A stretch of 64,000 bases of DNA, taken from contig NZ_JAHKSH010000001.1 in NCBI RefSeq assembly GCF_019720895.1, forward strand, positions 672,247 through 736,246, written 5' to 3'. Shown piece after piece: positions 26,686-35,187 of the stretch. Both the position numbers and the translations under genes were made by a program. Below the pieces are notes generated by a model, which was given only the letters and a program-made list of their open reading frames with translations, did no database searches and was not told the origin of the DNA. Origin of the DNA: Microbacterium salitolerans (GTDB lineage: Bacteria; Actinomycetota; Actinomycetes; Actinomycetales; Microbacteriaceae). Numbering within the stretch: the first letter of the stretch is position 1; each line of letters starts with the position of its first letter.

Positions 26686-27810
26686 TCACTCCTGCGACCA
26701 GCGCAGCAGCGCGAGCGGTTCGTCTGCCGCGCTGCTCGGCCGGTGCTCATCGTCGGCGAGCGGTTCCTCTTCGACGATGAGCACCCGCGCGTCCGTGAGG
26801 ACGGCGGCGCGCGCCAGACCCTCGGCGAGCGGAACGCTGCCGAGCTGCGTGGTGCCCGCCGTATCGCCCTCGCCGGCGGAGACCCACGGAGGACCGTCCA
26901 GAGCCTCGATGGTGCGTTCGGACTCGCCGAGTCGCGCGTCCAGCACGAGCGTCGCGACGCGCGATTCCCGCAGCGCGTCGCGCACCGCGTCTGCCCCGCG
27001 GGCGCCGTCGGCGCCGTCGTTCGCGGACGCGAGATCCACCGCCTCCGCGATCTCACCGCGCAGCCTCTCGCCGATGGCCTCGGCGACGGCGTCGTCCACG
27101 ACCGTGTCATCTGCGCCGTCCGGGCGGGTGTGGGCGGCGACGTCCACCACCCGCTCGCGCGCCGGGACGGAGAGCTGCTCGAGAAGCAGCTGGCGCGCTC
27201 GCACGTCGCCGGCGATGACGACGAACCGCGGTTCGTGTTCGCGCACCATTCGGTCGACGGCGTCAGCGATCTCGGACTGGTTGTGCTTCCAGACCTCCTC
27301 GGCGTGCGCCTGGATCCGGCGGTGCGACCACCCTCCGCCTCTCACCTTCTGCAGGTGGTGGGGCTCGCGTCCCTCGACATCCGCTTCATGCAGGTCACCG
27401 GTCCGGTGCGCGCGGCGCAGCCGCATCTCCCCACCGTCTCGCCCGGTTTCGACGAGCAGGTAGGGGACGTCCGCGGCGCGATGGCGCAGGAGCGGCAGGA
27501 CCTCCGGCACGTGCCCATGCCGGAGCAGCGGTGCCCCGAGCCTCGCTCCGGTGAACTGCTCGTCGACCTCGATCGTGCCGTGCCGCACCAGGAGGTAGTG
27601 CGCGGAGGGTGCGGGCACGCCCTGGTCTGCCTGAAGCGCGCGGTCGACGCTCTCGATATCCTCTTCCGGCGCGCCGGCGGCGCTCAGGCCCTCGCGCACC
27701 GCGCGGCGGTGTCCTTCTTCCTCTGGTCGCGGTCGGTCTCCGTGTCCGTCGACGTAGGCGACCGTCCAGGGACCGGGTTCTGCCAGCAGGCGCGCAAGTG
27801 GGTCACTCAT
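26686..27810 (-). CDS. baeRF2-type peptide-release-factor-like protein (Rv2629 family)
   Basis: A 374-residue protein of the bacterial archaeo-eukaryotic release factor group, related to M. tuberculosis Rv2629. The N-terminal part has GPWTVAYVDGHGD; the middle has EVWKHNQSEIADAVDRMVREHEPRFVVIAGDVRARQLLLEQL, typical of the eRF1 domain-2-like fold; the C-terminal part resembles the L7Ae-like domain (LARAAVLTDARVLIVEEEPL). Ribosome rescue or hibernation roles are proposed for the family. It overlaps the upstream small gene by eight bases, forming a two-gene operon. Confidence 0.85.
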   Translation of the reverse strand: MSDPLARLLAEPGPWTVAYVDGHGDRPRPEEEGHRRAVREGLSAAGAPEEDIESVDRALQADQGVPAPSAHYLLVRHGTIEVDEQFTGARLGAPLLRHGHVPEVLPLLRHRAADVPYLLVETGRDGGEMRLRRAHRTGDLHEADVEGREPHHLQKVRGGGWSHRRIQAHAEEVWKHNQSEIADAVDRMVREHEPRFVVIAGDVRARQLLLEQLSVPARERVVDVAAHTRPDGADDTVVDDAVAEAIGERLRGEIAEAVDLASANDGADGARGADAVRDALRESRVATLVLDARLGESERTIEALDGPPWVSAGEGDTAGTTQLGSVPLAEGLARAAVLTDARVLIVEEEPLADDEHRPSSAADEPLALLRWSQE

Positions 27811-28015
27811 CCTCGTTCCCTTCGTCGTCGGTCATCTCTTTCCAGAACGCGCGTTCCACCTCGTCGTCGGGGTCGTTCGGCGACGGCGCCGCATCGCGAA
27901 GCGGCGCCGCCTGCGGCGGATCCCCGTGATCATGGACGAGCCCGCGCGACTCCTGCTCCATCTCGTCGTCGAGAGTCGTTCCGTGGGTCGTGTCTCTTCG
28001 TTCGTCGTCGCTCAT
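27803..28015 (-). CDS. Small acidic protein of unknown function
   Basis: A 70-residue, very acidic and probably disordered protein (MSDDERRDTTHGTTLDDEM ... DEVERAFWKEMTDDEGNEDE). It has a good AAGGAG eight bases upstream of the ATG and overlaps the baeRF-like gene by eight bases. I do not recognise a domain; operon position suggests a partner or regulator of the baeRF protein. Confidence 0.7.
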   Translation of the reverse strand: MSDDERRDTTHGTTLDDEMEQESRGLVHDHGDPPQAAPLRDAAPSPNDPDDEVERAFWKEMTDDEGNEDE

Positions 28016-28118
28016 CCTCGGCTCCTTTCCACGCGGCTACCGTAGGGGCGAGTGGTGGATCTTCCGAAGGGGTTGACAGGCGAATTCGTGAGCTGGTACC
28101 CGGTCTGCGCGGTCGTTC

Positions 28119-28955
28119 TCACGCCGTACTGAGACGCGCGTACTTCCCTCGAAGCATCAGAAACAGGCCGTACGCGATGAGTCCGACACCCACCACGGCC
28201 ACCGCAAGCGGCCCGAAACGCCTGTCCCGGAGGGCCTGGAGCGCGCCGTCGATGCTGCCCGCGGCATCCGGGTCGACCGTGATCGCCGCCACGACCAGCA
28301 GGATGCCGACGACGAGGAGCGCTGCGCCCTTCGCGCAGTACCCGACGACTCCCAGCATCATGACGGTCGTGCCCGTCGCGCCTCCCGGCATCTTCAGCCT
28401 CTTGCGGAAGCCGCCCCGCACGCCGATCACGCCGAATCCGACGCCGACTCCGGCGATCACCAGACCCCCGAGCCCGAGCAGGATCGGCCCGCCGGGCAGT
28501 CCCAGGACCCCGCGGCTGGCCGACTCCGCGGACGACTCCCCGCTGCCGCGCGCACCCACCGCGACGACCGCGGCGAGCACCCCGAGCGACGCGTAGACGA
28601 TCGCGAGGATCCACGCGCCGAGCCGGCGCCCCCACTTCTTCGCCTGCGCCGTGGCGTCGCGACCGCCGTACGTGAGGATCCCGTCGAAGAGACTCCAGGC
28701 GGCGAGGCCGCACAGGGCGATCGCCGCGATCCAGAGCGCGGCGAAGCCGAACGGCGCCTCCGCCACGACCTTCAGGGCACCGCGCTGATCGCTCGACCCA
28801 CTGCTCTCGCCGAAGGCGATCGTGAGCGCGATGGCGCCCATCAGGCCATGAACGACGCCGTTCGCGACGAATCCGGCGCGGGCGAGCACCCGCATGACCG
28901 GGTTCCGCGTCACCTCCTCGGCGGCATCTTCCGCGATGTCGTCCGGATCGTTCAC
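28119..28955 (-). CDS. DUF1206 integral membrane protein
   Basis: A 278-residue protein with six hydrophobic segments arranged as three two-helix repeats, each with the DUF1206 pattern (ARAGFVANGVVHGLMGAIAL; GRRLGAWILAIVYASLGV; VGYCAKGAALLVVGILLV). Function is unknown for the family, which is common in Actinobacteria. The N-terminus is acidic (MNDPDDIAEDAAEE). Confidence 0.88.
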   Translation of the reverse strand: MNDPDDIAEDAAEEVTRNPVMRVLARAGFVANGVVHGLMGAIALTIAFGESSGSSDQRGALKVVAEAPFGFAALWIAAIALCGLAAWSLFDGILTYGGRDATAQAKKWGRRLGAWILAIVYASLGVLAAVVAVGARGSGESSAESASRGVLGLPGGPILLGLGGLVIAGVGVGFGVIGVRGGFRKRLKMPGGATGTTVMMLGVVGYCAKGAALLVVGILLVVAAITVDPDAAGSIDGALQALRDRRFGPLAVAVVGVGLIAYGLFLMLRGKYARLSTA

Positions 28956-29006
28956 CGCGTCACCTCGTCGCCGAGGCCGAACGGGTGTGCGCAGTCCATT
29001 GCAGAA

Positions 29007-29372
29007 TCATGGCAGGGAGGGCTCCCGGTCGACGCCAGAATCCTCCGCGCGCCCCTCGGGCTCGCGAACGACGTAGAGCCCCGTCGATGAGTTCGCCACG
29101 TGAGCGAGTGCGTCGATCCACGCGATGTTGAGCCGCGGGTTGCGACTGCCGTGATACGCGAAGACGAGCGAGCAGCCGGGGTGCATCCAGATCGTGGTGC
29201 GCCCCTTGCCGGTGCCGGGTGCGGCCTTCCACGTGAAGAAGAACGACTCTCCGCGCCGCAGCTTCGAGCCGATCACGACCTGCAGATGCGCGAGCGTCCG
29301 GTCCTCGAACTCCGTCTCCACGTCGTGGTTGTATCTGAATCTTCCCAACACGGCTCCGATCGTTCCGCTCAT
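29007..29372 (-). CDS. DUF7882 small protein (paralogue 1)
   Basis: A 121-residue protein of the actinobacterial family often mis-named ATP-dependent DNA ligase. It contains the family block LAHLQVVIGSKLRRGESFFFTWK and TTIWMHPGCSLVFAYHGSRNPRLNIAWIDALAHVANSSTGLYVV. I chose the ATG at 29372 (MSGTIGAVLGRFRYN) because it matches the family N-terminus; an upstream start at 29516 would add a Cys-rich tail of 48 residues. No ligase motif is present; the function is unknown. Confidence 0.8.
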   Translation of the reverse strand: MSGTIGAVLGRFRYNHDVETEFEDRTLAHLQVVIGSKLRRGESFFFTWKAAPGTGKGRTTIWMHPGCSLVFAYHGSRNPRLNIAWIDALAHVANSSTGLYVVREPEGRAEDSGVDREPSLP

Positions 29373-29553
29373 CGATATCGATGACAGCTCCCTGACGAGC
29401 ACACCAGCACCGTATCCCAGCGCGTCGCGTGCACAGCCGCTCACATCGGCAGATGCTGCGCCCCCGCACGGACATGGACAGGGCTCCGCGGCCACGGAGC
29501 AGGTCGTCCGATGCACGGAACTCTGATCCCTCGCGGGCCGTAGGGTGTGGAAC

Positions 29554-29895
29554 GTGGGAACTCTCTTCTACGGCGGCTCGTCGCCGATCGACATCGAAGA
29601 TCGCATGCTCGCGCACCTGAAGGTCGTGATCGTGACGAAGCTGCGCCGGTCCGAGAGCTTCACGGTGTCGTGGCGGCATTTCGAGGACGCTCCTGCTGGC
29701 CGCTCGACGATCTGGCTGCATCCCTCCATTCCCCTGCGCTTCACCTTCGACGAGCCAGAGCCGACGGAGCTCGATCGCGCGTGGATCGAGTCGCTGGCCC
29801 TGTCCGCGAACTCGACGGGCGGGATCCTGCTGACCCGCTGGCACGAGGACAGCTCGACCCTCGACACGAGCAAGGACGTCGCGCAGCGCGGCTGA
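29554..29895 (+). CDS. DUF7882 small protein (paralogue 2)
   Basis: A 113-residue protein similar along its length to the divergent neighbour (LAHLKVVIVTKLRRSESFTVSWR; STIWLHPSIPLRFTFDEPEPTELDRAWIESLALSANSTGGILL). The GTG at 29554 gives the family start MGTLFYGG; another GTG lies three codons upstream. The two copies are head to head across about 180 bases, as if a pair duplicated and diverged while sharing a control region. Confidence 0.82.
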   Translation: MGTLFYGGSSPIDIEDRMLAHLKVVIVTKLRRSESFTVSWRHFEDAPAGRSTIWLHPSIPLRFTFDEPEPTELDRAWIESLALSANSTGGILLTRWHEDSSTLDTSKDVAQRG

Positions 29896-30023
29896 CCGAG
29901 CGGCGCAACCTACCACTTCTCTGATGGACGATCCACCCCGTTGTGATTCGAAGGCGCGGGCTTCAGGCTCGATCCCGCCTGACGCCATCCTGGCGGCAGG
30001 ACGGATCGGAAGGAGTCGAGCAC

Positions 30024-30572
30024 ATGGCGAATCTCTCGGGAAAGCAGGTCGCGTTCCTGGCCACGAACGGCTATGAGGACAGCGAGCTGAGCAGCCCATG
30101 GAGTGCAGTGACCGGCGCGGGGGCGACAGCCACCATGGTCGCTCCTGACGGGGAGGACATCACGGGGAAGAACGGGCACGTGCAGAGCGTCGACGTCACC
30201 GCCGACCGTGCCTCCGTCGGCGATTTCGATGCGCTGGTGCTGCCCGGCGGCGTCGTGAACGCCGATCACCTGCGTATGGATCACGCGTCAGTCGAGTTCG
30301 CGCGCGGATTCTTCTCGCAGCACAAGCCGGTCGGGGTGATCTGTCACGGTGCGTGGATTCTGATCGAGGCGGATGTCGTCGACGGCCGCACGATGACGAG
30401 CTATCCCAGCCTGCGCACCGACCTCAGCAATGCCGGAGCGGAATGGGTCGATGAGGAGGTCGTGGTCGATCAGGGGCTGGTCTCCAGCCGAACGCCCGAC
30501 GATCTGCCGGCGTTCAACGCGAAGGTCATCGAGGAGATCGGCGAGGGCGCGCACTCCGGGCAGACGACGTAG
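30024..30572 (+). CDS. DJ-1/PfpI family protein (type 1 glutamine amidotransferase-like)
   Basis: A 182-residue PfpI-type protein. The nucleophile is C107 in VICHGAW with H108 next to it, and the companion glutamate is in GYEDSEL near residue 14. Family members act as glyoxalases, deglycases or proteases under stress; the precise role is not clear from sequence. AAGGAG lies before the ATG at 30024. It ends opposite the Y4yA-like gene, with a bidirectional hairpin between. Confidence 0.9.
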   Translation: MANLSGKQVAFLATNGYEDSELSSPWSAVTGAGATATMVAPDGEDITGKNGHVQSVDVTADRASVGDFDALVLPGGVVNADHLRMDHASVEFARGFFSQHKPVGVICHGAWILIEADVVDGRTMTSYPSLRTDLSNAGAEWVDEEVVVDQGLVSSRTPDDLPAFNAKVIEEIGEGAHSGQTT

Positions 30573-30606
30573 CAGGGCGCGTGCTCGTGCGCGGGGCCTG
30601 ACCCGC

Positions 30607-30650
30607 CCGGCACCGGGGTCCTTCAGATCGCTGGAGGACGCCGGTGCCGG
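30607..30650. terminator. Long hairpin between convergent genes
   Basis: Arms CCGGCACCGG (30607-30616) and CCGGTGCCGG (30641-30650) enclose a further imperfect stem (GTCCTTCAG / CTGGAGGAC). It sits between the PfpI and Y4yA-like stops and could terminate both. Confidence 0.65.
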
Positions 30651-30656
30651 CGAGGT

Positions 30657-32171
30657 CTACGCGCGGATCGGCATCACACGATCGATGCCGTCGCGCTCGA
30701 ACCTGGGAACGCGGTGCTCCGGTGCCGCGCCGCGGCCGTTCGCATCGCCCGAGAGGTCTCCGCAGTGCCGCTCGACGTTGGACGCCAGCGGGATCTGATG
30801 GGAGGCGCTCTCGAGGATGTGCATCAGGTAGCCCGCCGTATTGGGCAAGGCGATGACGTCACCGACCGCGACCCCGTACGGGAATGCGAGGCGTCGGCGC
30901 AGGATCAGCTCTTCTTCGATGCAGTACGCGCCCACGAGGAAGCCCTCGAGCGGAGTGGATGGATCCGAGGGAGAGCCGCCGCCGGTGCGCACCAGGATCG
31001 GGTCGACCAGGAAGTCGTCCGAGGTGGAGCGGCACTGGGTGCGGTTCATCTCCAGCCCGACCAGCGGCACTCCGTCGCTGGCGGTGGTGCGCTGGATGAC
31101 GCGGGCGAGGGTCATGCCGCAGCCGTCCATCATGGACCGACCGGGCTCACATCGCAGCTGCACCCCACGTTCGCGAAGCGCCTGCGCCACGGTGGTCCCG
31201 GGGCGGATCTCGTGGTGGAGGAGCGCCCGCAGCCATGGTCCGCGGACGACCTGCTGATGATAGGGGTAGACGCGGGTCAGCGGATCCCCGCGCCACGTGA
31301 GCGGCAGGTCGCGCGTATCGGCTGCAGCCTGGTCGTGAGCTTGCCAGAAGGCGTCCCACTGGTCGGCGGAATCCAGGTAGCTCATCGGCACACCGCCTCC
31401 GATGTCCACGAACGCGTCCTTCTCGGCCAGACCCCGTTCTCGCAGCCGGTCGATCAGGTCCAGGGCCTCTCCGAGCGCGGCGGCGCGCGCGATCGCGTCG
31501 TAGCCGTGCAGGTGGAAGTGCACGCCGTCGACGCGGAGCATCCCTCCGAGCATGCCGCCGTCGATGAGCTCGAGCCAGGTGCGGGCCGATTCACCGAACC
31601 GGGTGGGAGGGATCAGGTCGGTGGGCTCTGGCGCGAGGCGCAGCGCCACCGGAAACGACTCGTCGCGGGCCGCCGTCGCTCCCGCTCGGGCGGCAGCGAT
31701 CTCCTCCGCCACGCGTCGTGCGGCGGCGACCTCGTCGAGGTTGTCCAGCACCAGGAGGGATCCTGACTCGAGTGCGAGACGGAGGACCGCCGCGGGCTTG
31801 ATGGCGGCGCTGACCACCACATCCTGCGGAGGCACGCCGACATCGAGCACCTGCAGCAGCTCCCGCTCGCTGCCGACGTCCACCCCGAGCTCGGCGCGGT
31901 GCGCGGCGCGCACCATCCCCAGCGTCTTGTTGGCCTTGCGGGCGACGAAGATCCGCAGATCCACCCCGGACGCCTCGGCGACCTCGGTGAGCTCCGCGGC
32001 GTTGCGCGGAAGGGCGGCGAAGTCGTGCACGTTCAGCGGACTCCCGTACTGCTCCAGCAGGGCGGAGCAGGTGTCGGGATCCGCGAGCAGCTCGCGCATC
32101 CACGGCTCGAGCCGGGCGGAGAGAGGAGGGGTGCCCTGGCACCCCTCGCGCAGGGTGAGATCCTCGGTCAT
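30657..32171 (-). CDS. Y4yA-like PLP-dependent decarboxylase (fold type III)
   Basis: A 504-residue protein of the ornithine/diaminopimelate decarboxylase superfamily. The PLP lysine is in FVARKANKT near residue 80, the HFHLHGY and DIGGGVPMSYL segments form the phosphate-binding barrel face, and the C-terminal barrel contains EPGRSMMDGCGMT. It resembles Rhizobium Y4yA. It overlaps the upstream FAD gene by ATGA. With the SbnA-like gene it suggests formation and decarboxylation of an amino-acid conjugate; the product is unknown. Confidence 0.82.
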   Translation of the reverse strand: MTEDLTLREGCQGTPPLSARLEPWMRELLADPDTCSALLEQYGSPLNVHDFAALPRNAAELTEVAEASGVDLRIFVARKANKTLGMVRAAHRAELGVDVGSERELLQVLDVGVPPQDVVVSAAIKPAAVLRLALESGSLLVLDNLDEVAAARRVAEEIAAARAGATAARDESFPVALRLAPEPTDLIPPTRFGESARTWLELIDGGMLGGMLRVDGVHFHLHGYDAIARAAALGEALDLIDRLRERGLAEKDAFVDIGGGVPMSYLDSADQWDAFWQAHDQAAADTRDLPLTWRGDPLTRVYPYHQQVVRGPWLRALLHHEIRPGTTVAQALRERGVQLRCEPGRSMMDGCGMTLARVIQRTTASDGVPLVGLEMNRTQCRSTSDDFLVDPILVRTGGGSPSDPSTPLEGFLVGAYCIEEELILRRRLAFPYGVAVGDVIALPNTAGYLMHILESASHQIPLASNVERHCGDLSGDANGRGAAPEHRVPRFERDGIDRVMPIRA

Positions 32172-33982
32172 GGCACGTCCTCCTGTTCGGCGGTGTCGGT
32201 GAGGGGGCGTTCGCCGGCAGGAGGTGCCGGGCGAGACTCCGGCCGTCCGCGGGCGTGCGGGGGAGCGGAGATGAGGCCCGCGATCCGCTGCGCCCAGCGG
32301 CGCCCCTCCTGGTGCAGGTGGCGGTTCAGCGAGTCGTGCCCGATCACATGGTCTTCCGTCGGACGGCCGATCAGCGCCAACCCGTCAGACGTTTCGGCGC
32401 CGGGACGGTGATCGCGGTGGACGGGGGCGCCTGCCTCGTCGACCATCGCTCCCCGCCTGCCCGGTCGCACTTGCACGAACCCGCGGCGCAACAGCGCGCC
32501 GGTCAGCTCGTCGGTGATGTCGACGAGGCCGGGCGGGGTGAGCACCGCATCGATCACGACGTCGACATCCGGGATCCGGTGGCCGGAGGCGTCGTGGGGG
32601 CCCCGGCCGTCGATCTGGACGTCGTCGTCCATCCAGGACAGGTCGACGGCGCCGGAATCGATCATCGCCAGCAGCTTCCGGGCGTTCACAAGCGGCGGAC
32701 CGAAGGCGAACCGCTCCAGCACCTGGGCGGCGTGCCGGAAGCGAAGCCACTCCGTCTCACTGGCGTCGCAGCCGCGCAGGCTCGCGGAGATCTGGTGAGA
32801 GAGCGCCTGCCAGAGACGCCCCAGAACCCAGGCCGGGCCCGGCTGGCGGGTGCCCTCCGCGGTCTCGATGCTGCGTCGCAGCGCGGTCTCGGATCGACCC
32901 GCCTCGTGGGGGAGGTCCGGTTCCGCGCCGGTGCGCAGGGTGCTCTCGACGGCTTCTCGCCCGTCGTCGCCGAGCACGGCGACGGCCGCATCGACCAGGA
33001 TCTCCCGCACCGCGTCCGGGCCGAACGGGATCCCGGTCGCGTGGGCATCACCGGCACGGGAGCCGGAGGGGAATCGCGTGCCCGCGCGTTCCGCGGCGCG
33101 CCTGATCTCCTCGGACACCGGCATGCTCGGGTCCGGCTTGGCGTCGAGCAGCAGACCGTGCCGGGTGACCGGTCGGATCGTGGCGGGCTCCGCGTCGCCA
33201 CGGCGGTGCACCAGCCGGCAGGAGCCGTCGGCATCGGGGGCGAAGGCGCCGCCGCGGCCCTCGGTGAGGAACAGGCACGCGTCGATGAACGTCAGCGCGC
33301 CACCGCGCACCGCCACCCGCGAACCGGGCGGCACGCGCTCGGTCGTCAGCATCCGCTCCACGGGGAGCGTCGCGGGCACGAGAGGGACGGGCGAGCGCCA
33401 GTGGCGGGCGAGGGCTCCCGCGTGACCCGCGGCATGTCCGCTGGCGATGAGCACCTCATCCACGGGGCGCATCGCGGCCGCGGTGGTCGCATCGGTGACC
33501 AGCTGCCAGGCGTCACCGACTCGTCGCACGTCCGTCACGCGAGCGGAGACGACGAATACGCGGGCGTGCGGGGAGAGGTCCTGGAGCATCCGCTGCCAGC
33601 GCTGCGCGAGGTACTCGCCCACGACGGCACGCGGAGGATACGGCTCGCCCGCCAGCCGCGGATGCGCGCCGCGCACCCAGGCCGGAAAGCCGGGGAAGGC
33701 GCCGGTCGCCGGTGCGTCGAGGATCGTCGCGGTCACGTTCAGTCGCAGGTGATGGGGCTGATCCGGATCATAGGCGGTGCCGGTGCCGGGCACTCGTATC
33801 GAGTCGATCACCGTGACGTCCAGGCGAGGCGCGGCATCGCCGTGTTTCAGGGCCGCCGCGAGCTCCTCGAGGGCGTACAGCGCCTTCGGTCCGGCGCCCA
33901 CGACGGCGACACGCAGGGACGGCAGGGCGGTGCGGAGCGCGTCCTCGGAGCCGGGCCGCGGTCGGGTGAGCCGCTCAGCCAC
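32168..33982 (-). CDS. FAD/NAD(P)-binding protein (NAD_binding_9 type)
   Basis: A 604-residue protein whose N-terminus has the Rossmann motif VAVVGAGPKALYALEELAAAL and then PGTGTAYDPDQPHHLRLNV, features of the PF13454 family. A second nucleotide-binding region may be at GSRVAVRGGALTFIDACL. The family includes enzymes in specialised metabolism. I placed the GTG start at 33982, where it overlaps the SbnA-like stop; a longer reading from 34099 gives an Arg/Thr-rich stretch that is out-of-frame noise from the neighbour. Confidence 0.78.
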   Translation of the reverse strand: MAERLTRPRPGSEDALRTALPSLRVAVVGAGPKALYALEELAAALKHGDAAPRLDVTVIDSIRVPGTGTAYDPDQPHHLRLNVTATILDAPATGAFPGFPAWVRGAHPRLAGEPYPPRAVVGEYLAQRWQRMLQDLSPHARVFVVSARVTDVRRVGDAWQLVTDATTAAAMRPVDEVLIASGHAAGHAGALARHWRSPVPLVPATLPVERMLTTERVPPGSRVAVRGGALTFIDACLFLTEGRGGAFAPDADGSCRLVHRRGDAEPATIRPVTRHGLLLDAKPDPSMPVSEEIRRAAERAGTRFPSGSRAGDAHATGIPFGPDAVREILVDAAVAVLGDDGREAVESTLRTGAEPDLPHEAGRSETALRRSIETAEGTRQPGPAWVLGRLWQALSHQISASLRGCDASETEWLRFRHAAQVLERFAFGPPLVNARKLLAMIDSGAVDLSWMDDDVQIDGRGPHDASGHRIPDVDVVIDAVLTPPGLVDITDELTGALLRRGFVQVRPGRRGAMVDEAGAPVHRDHRPGAETSDGLALIGRPTEDHVIGHDSLNRHLHQEGRRWAQRIAGLISAPPHARGRPESRPAPPAGERPLTDTAEQEDVP

Positions 33983-34997
33983 GCCGGGCTGTCCTGCGCA
34001 GCTGGTCGAGCCCCTCCGCGATCGCCGCCGCGTCGGCATCGAGGTTGTCGCGCACCCATTCGTCGTCGTACACCGTCTCCAAGTAGGGCACGCCGCCATC
34101 GTGCACCATGAACACCACGCGCGTGCCGGGCGCGAGATCCGGGATCAGGTCGCCCAGCGCGCTGACGACGCCGCCGGTCGAGGCGCCGGCGAGGATCCCC
34201 TCCGAGCGCGCGAGATGTCGGGCGCCCACCACGCAGTCGAGGGCTCTCATGCGGATCACCTGATCGGGGTCGACCTGGGTGGACAGCTCGGTGACCACGC
34301 CGGCCCCCATGCCCGGCAGGAGGCGGGGCGCGGCGGTGCCGCCGAACAGCACGCTGCCGACCGCATCCACCGCGACCACGCGGGTGTCCATGCGGTGGTC
34401 GCGGATGTACGCGGCGCATCCGCCGATCGTGCCGGTGGTGGACACCGCCGCCATCAGCACGTCGACCTGGTGTCCCGTCGCCTCGGCGATCTCTCGCATG
34501 GTGCCGTCGTAGTGGGCGCGGGGGTTCGCGGGGTTGCCGTACTGGTAGAGATTGACCGCACCGGGGATCTCCGCGAGCAGCTCCTCGACGCGGTGGAACC
34601 GCGCCGTGAGGAGATCCCCCGTCTCGGGATCGGGCTCGGTGACCACATCGACCTCCCCACCGAGGGCCGTGATGAGTCGCACGGTGGTGGCGTTGGTTCT
34701 GGCATCGACGACGCACACGAACCTCACGTCGTGGGCGTTGCACGCGCGGGCCAGGGCCACGCCGAGGTTCCCGGAAGACGACTCGACGACTGTGCCGCCG
34801 CGAGTGAGACGACCGGTCTTCAGGGCGTCGCGCACCATCCCCCTCGCGGGCCGGTCCTTCGTGGATCCGCCGGGATTCACCGACTCGAGCTTCGCGAGGA
34901 TCTCTATACCGGAATCGGGGAACAGCGCATCCAGGCGCACGAGGGGCGTGCTCCCGACGGCCTCGTCGATGCCATCGACGATCAGCGACATGGGCAT
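33975..34997 (-). CDS. Cysteine-synthase-like PLP enzyme (SbnA-like)
   Basis: A 340-residue fold-type II PLP enzyme. The PLP lysine is K47 in NPGGSTKDRPA, the substrate loop is SSSGNLG, and the phosphate-binding loop is STTGTIGG. The NPGGS-KDRPA form and VSTTGT loop resemble SbnA, which makes N-(2-amino-2-carboxyethyl)-glutamate from phosphoserine and glutamate. Starts at 34997 or two codons later. First gene of the three-gene unit; no SbnB homologue, NIS synthetase or transporter is nearby. Confidence 0.82.
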   Translation of the reverse strand: MPMSLIVDGIDEAVGSTPLVRLDALFPDSGIEILAKLESVNPGGSTKDRPARGMVRDALKTGRLTRGGTVVESSSGNLGVALARACNAHDVRFVCVVDARTNATTVRLITALGGEVDVVTEPDPETGDLLTARFHRVEELLAEIPGAVNLYQYGNPANPRAHYDGTMREIAEATGHQVDVLMAAVSTTGTIGGCAAYIRDHRMDTRVVAVDAVGSVLFGGTAAPRLLPGMGAGVVTELSTQVDPDQVIRMRALDCVVGARHLARSEGILAGASTGGVVSALGDLIPDLAPGTRVVFMVHDGGVPYLETVYDDEWVRDNLDADAAAIAEGLDQLRRTARRG

Positions 34998-35057
34998 GGA
35001 GTCACTCTACGGAGGCGTCTGGCGCAGTGATAGCGCCACGTGATCCCGCGTCGGACA

Positions 35058-35117
35058 CGACGAGACCGCCAGGCTCCCTGGGAGCTTCGCTGTCGTGAAT
35101 CTTCCTGAGGAATTGCC
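35058..35117. repeat. Degenerate copy of the terminator-like repeat
   Basis: The segment beginning GACACGACGAGACCGCCAGG and continuing CTCCCTGGGAGCTTCGCTGTCGTG resembles the first half of the 92-bp repeats at 47856 and 62724, with several substitutions. The stem is imperfect. The rest of the 190-base gap between the SbnA-like and SpoIIM-like genes shows nothing else. Confidence 0.5.
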
Positions 35118-35187
35118 CGCGCCCGGTGGTGACAGGCTCCCAGTGGCGGCGAGACCTGGGCAGATTCCACTCGACCATCGCCGATCC

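Noticed and set aside
29007-29895. ATP-dependent DNA ligase annotation
   Set aside because: The proteins are only about 115 residues and have no KxDG motif or nucleotidyltransferase domain.
29943-30023. Longer N-terminus for the PfpI protein
   Set aside because: The upstream in-frame residues are basic and unconserved, and AAGGAG lies directly before the ATG at 30024.
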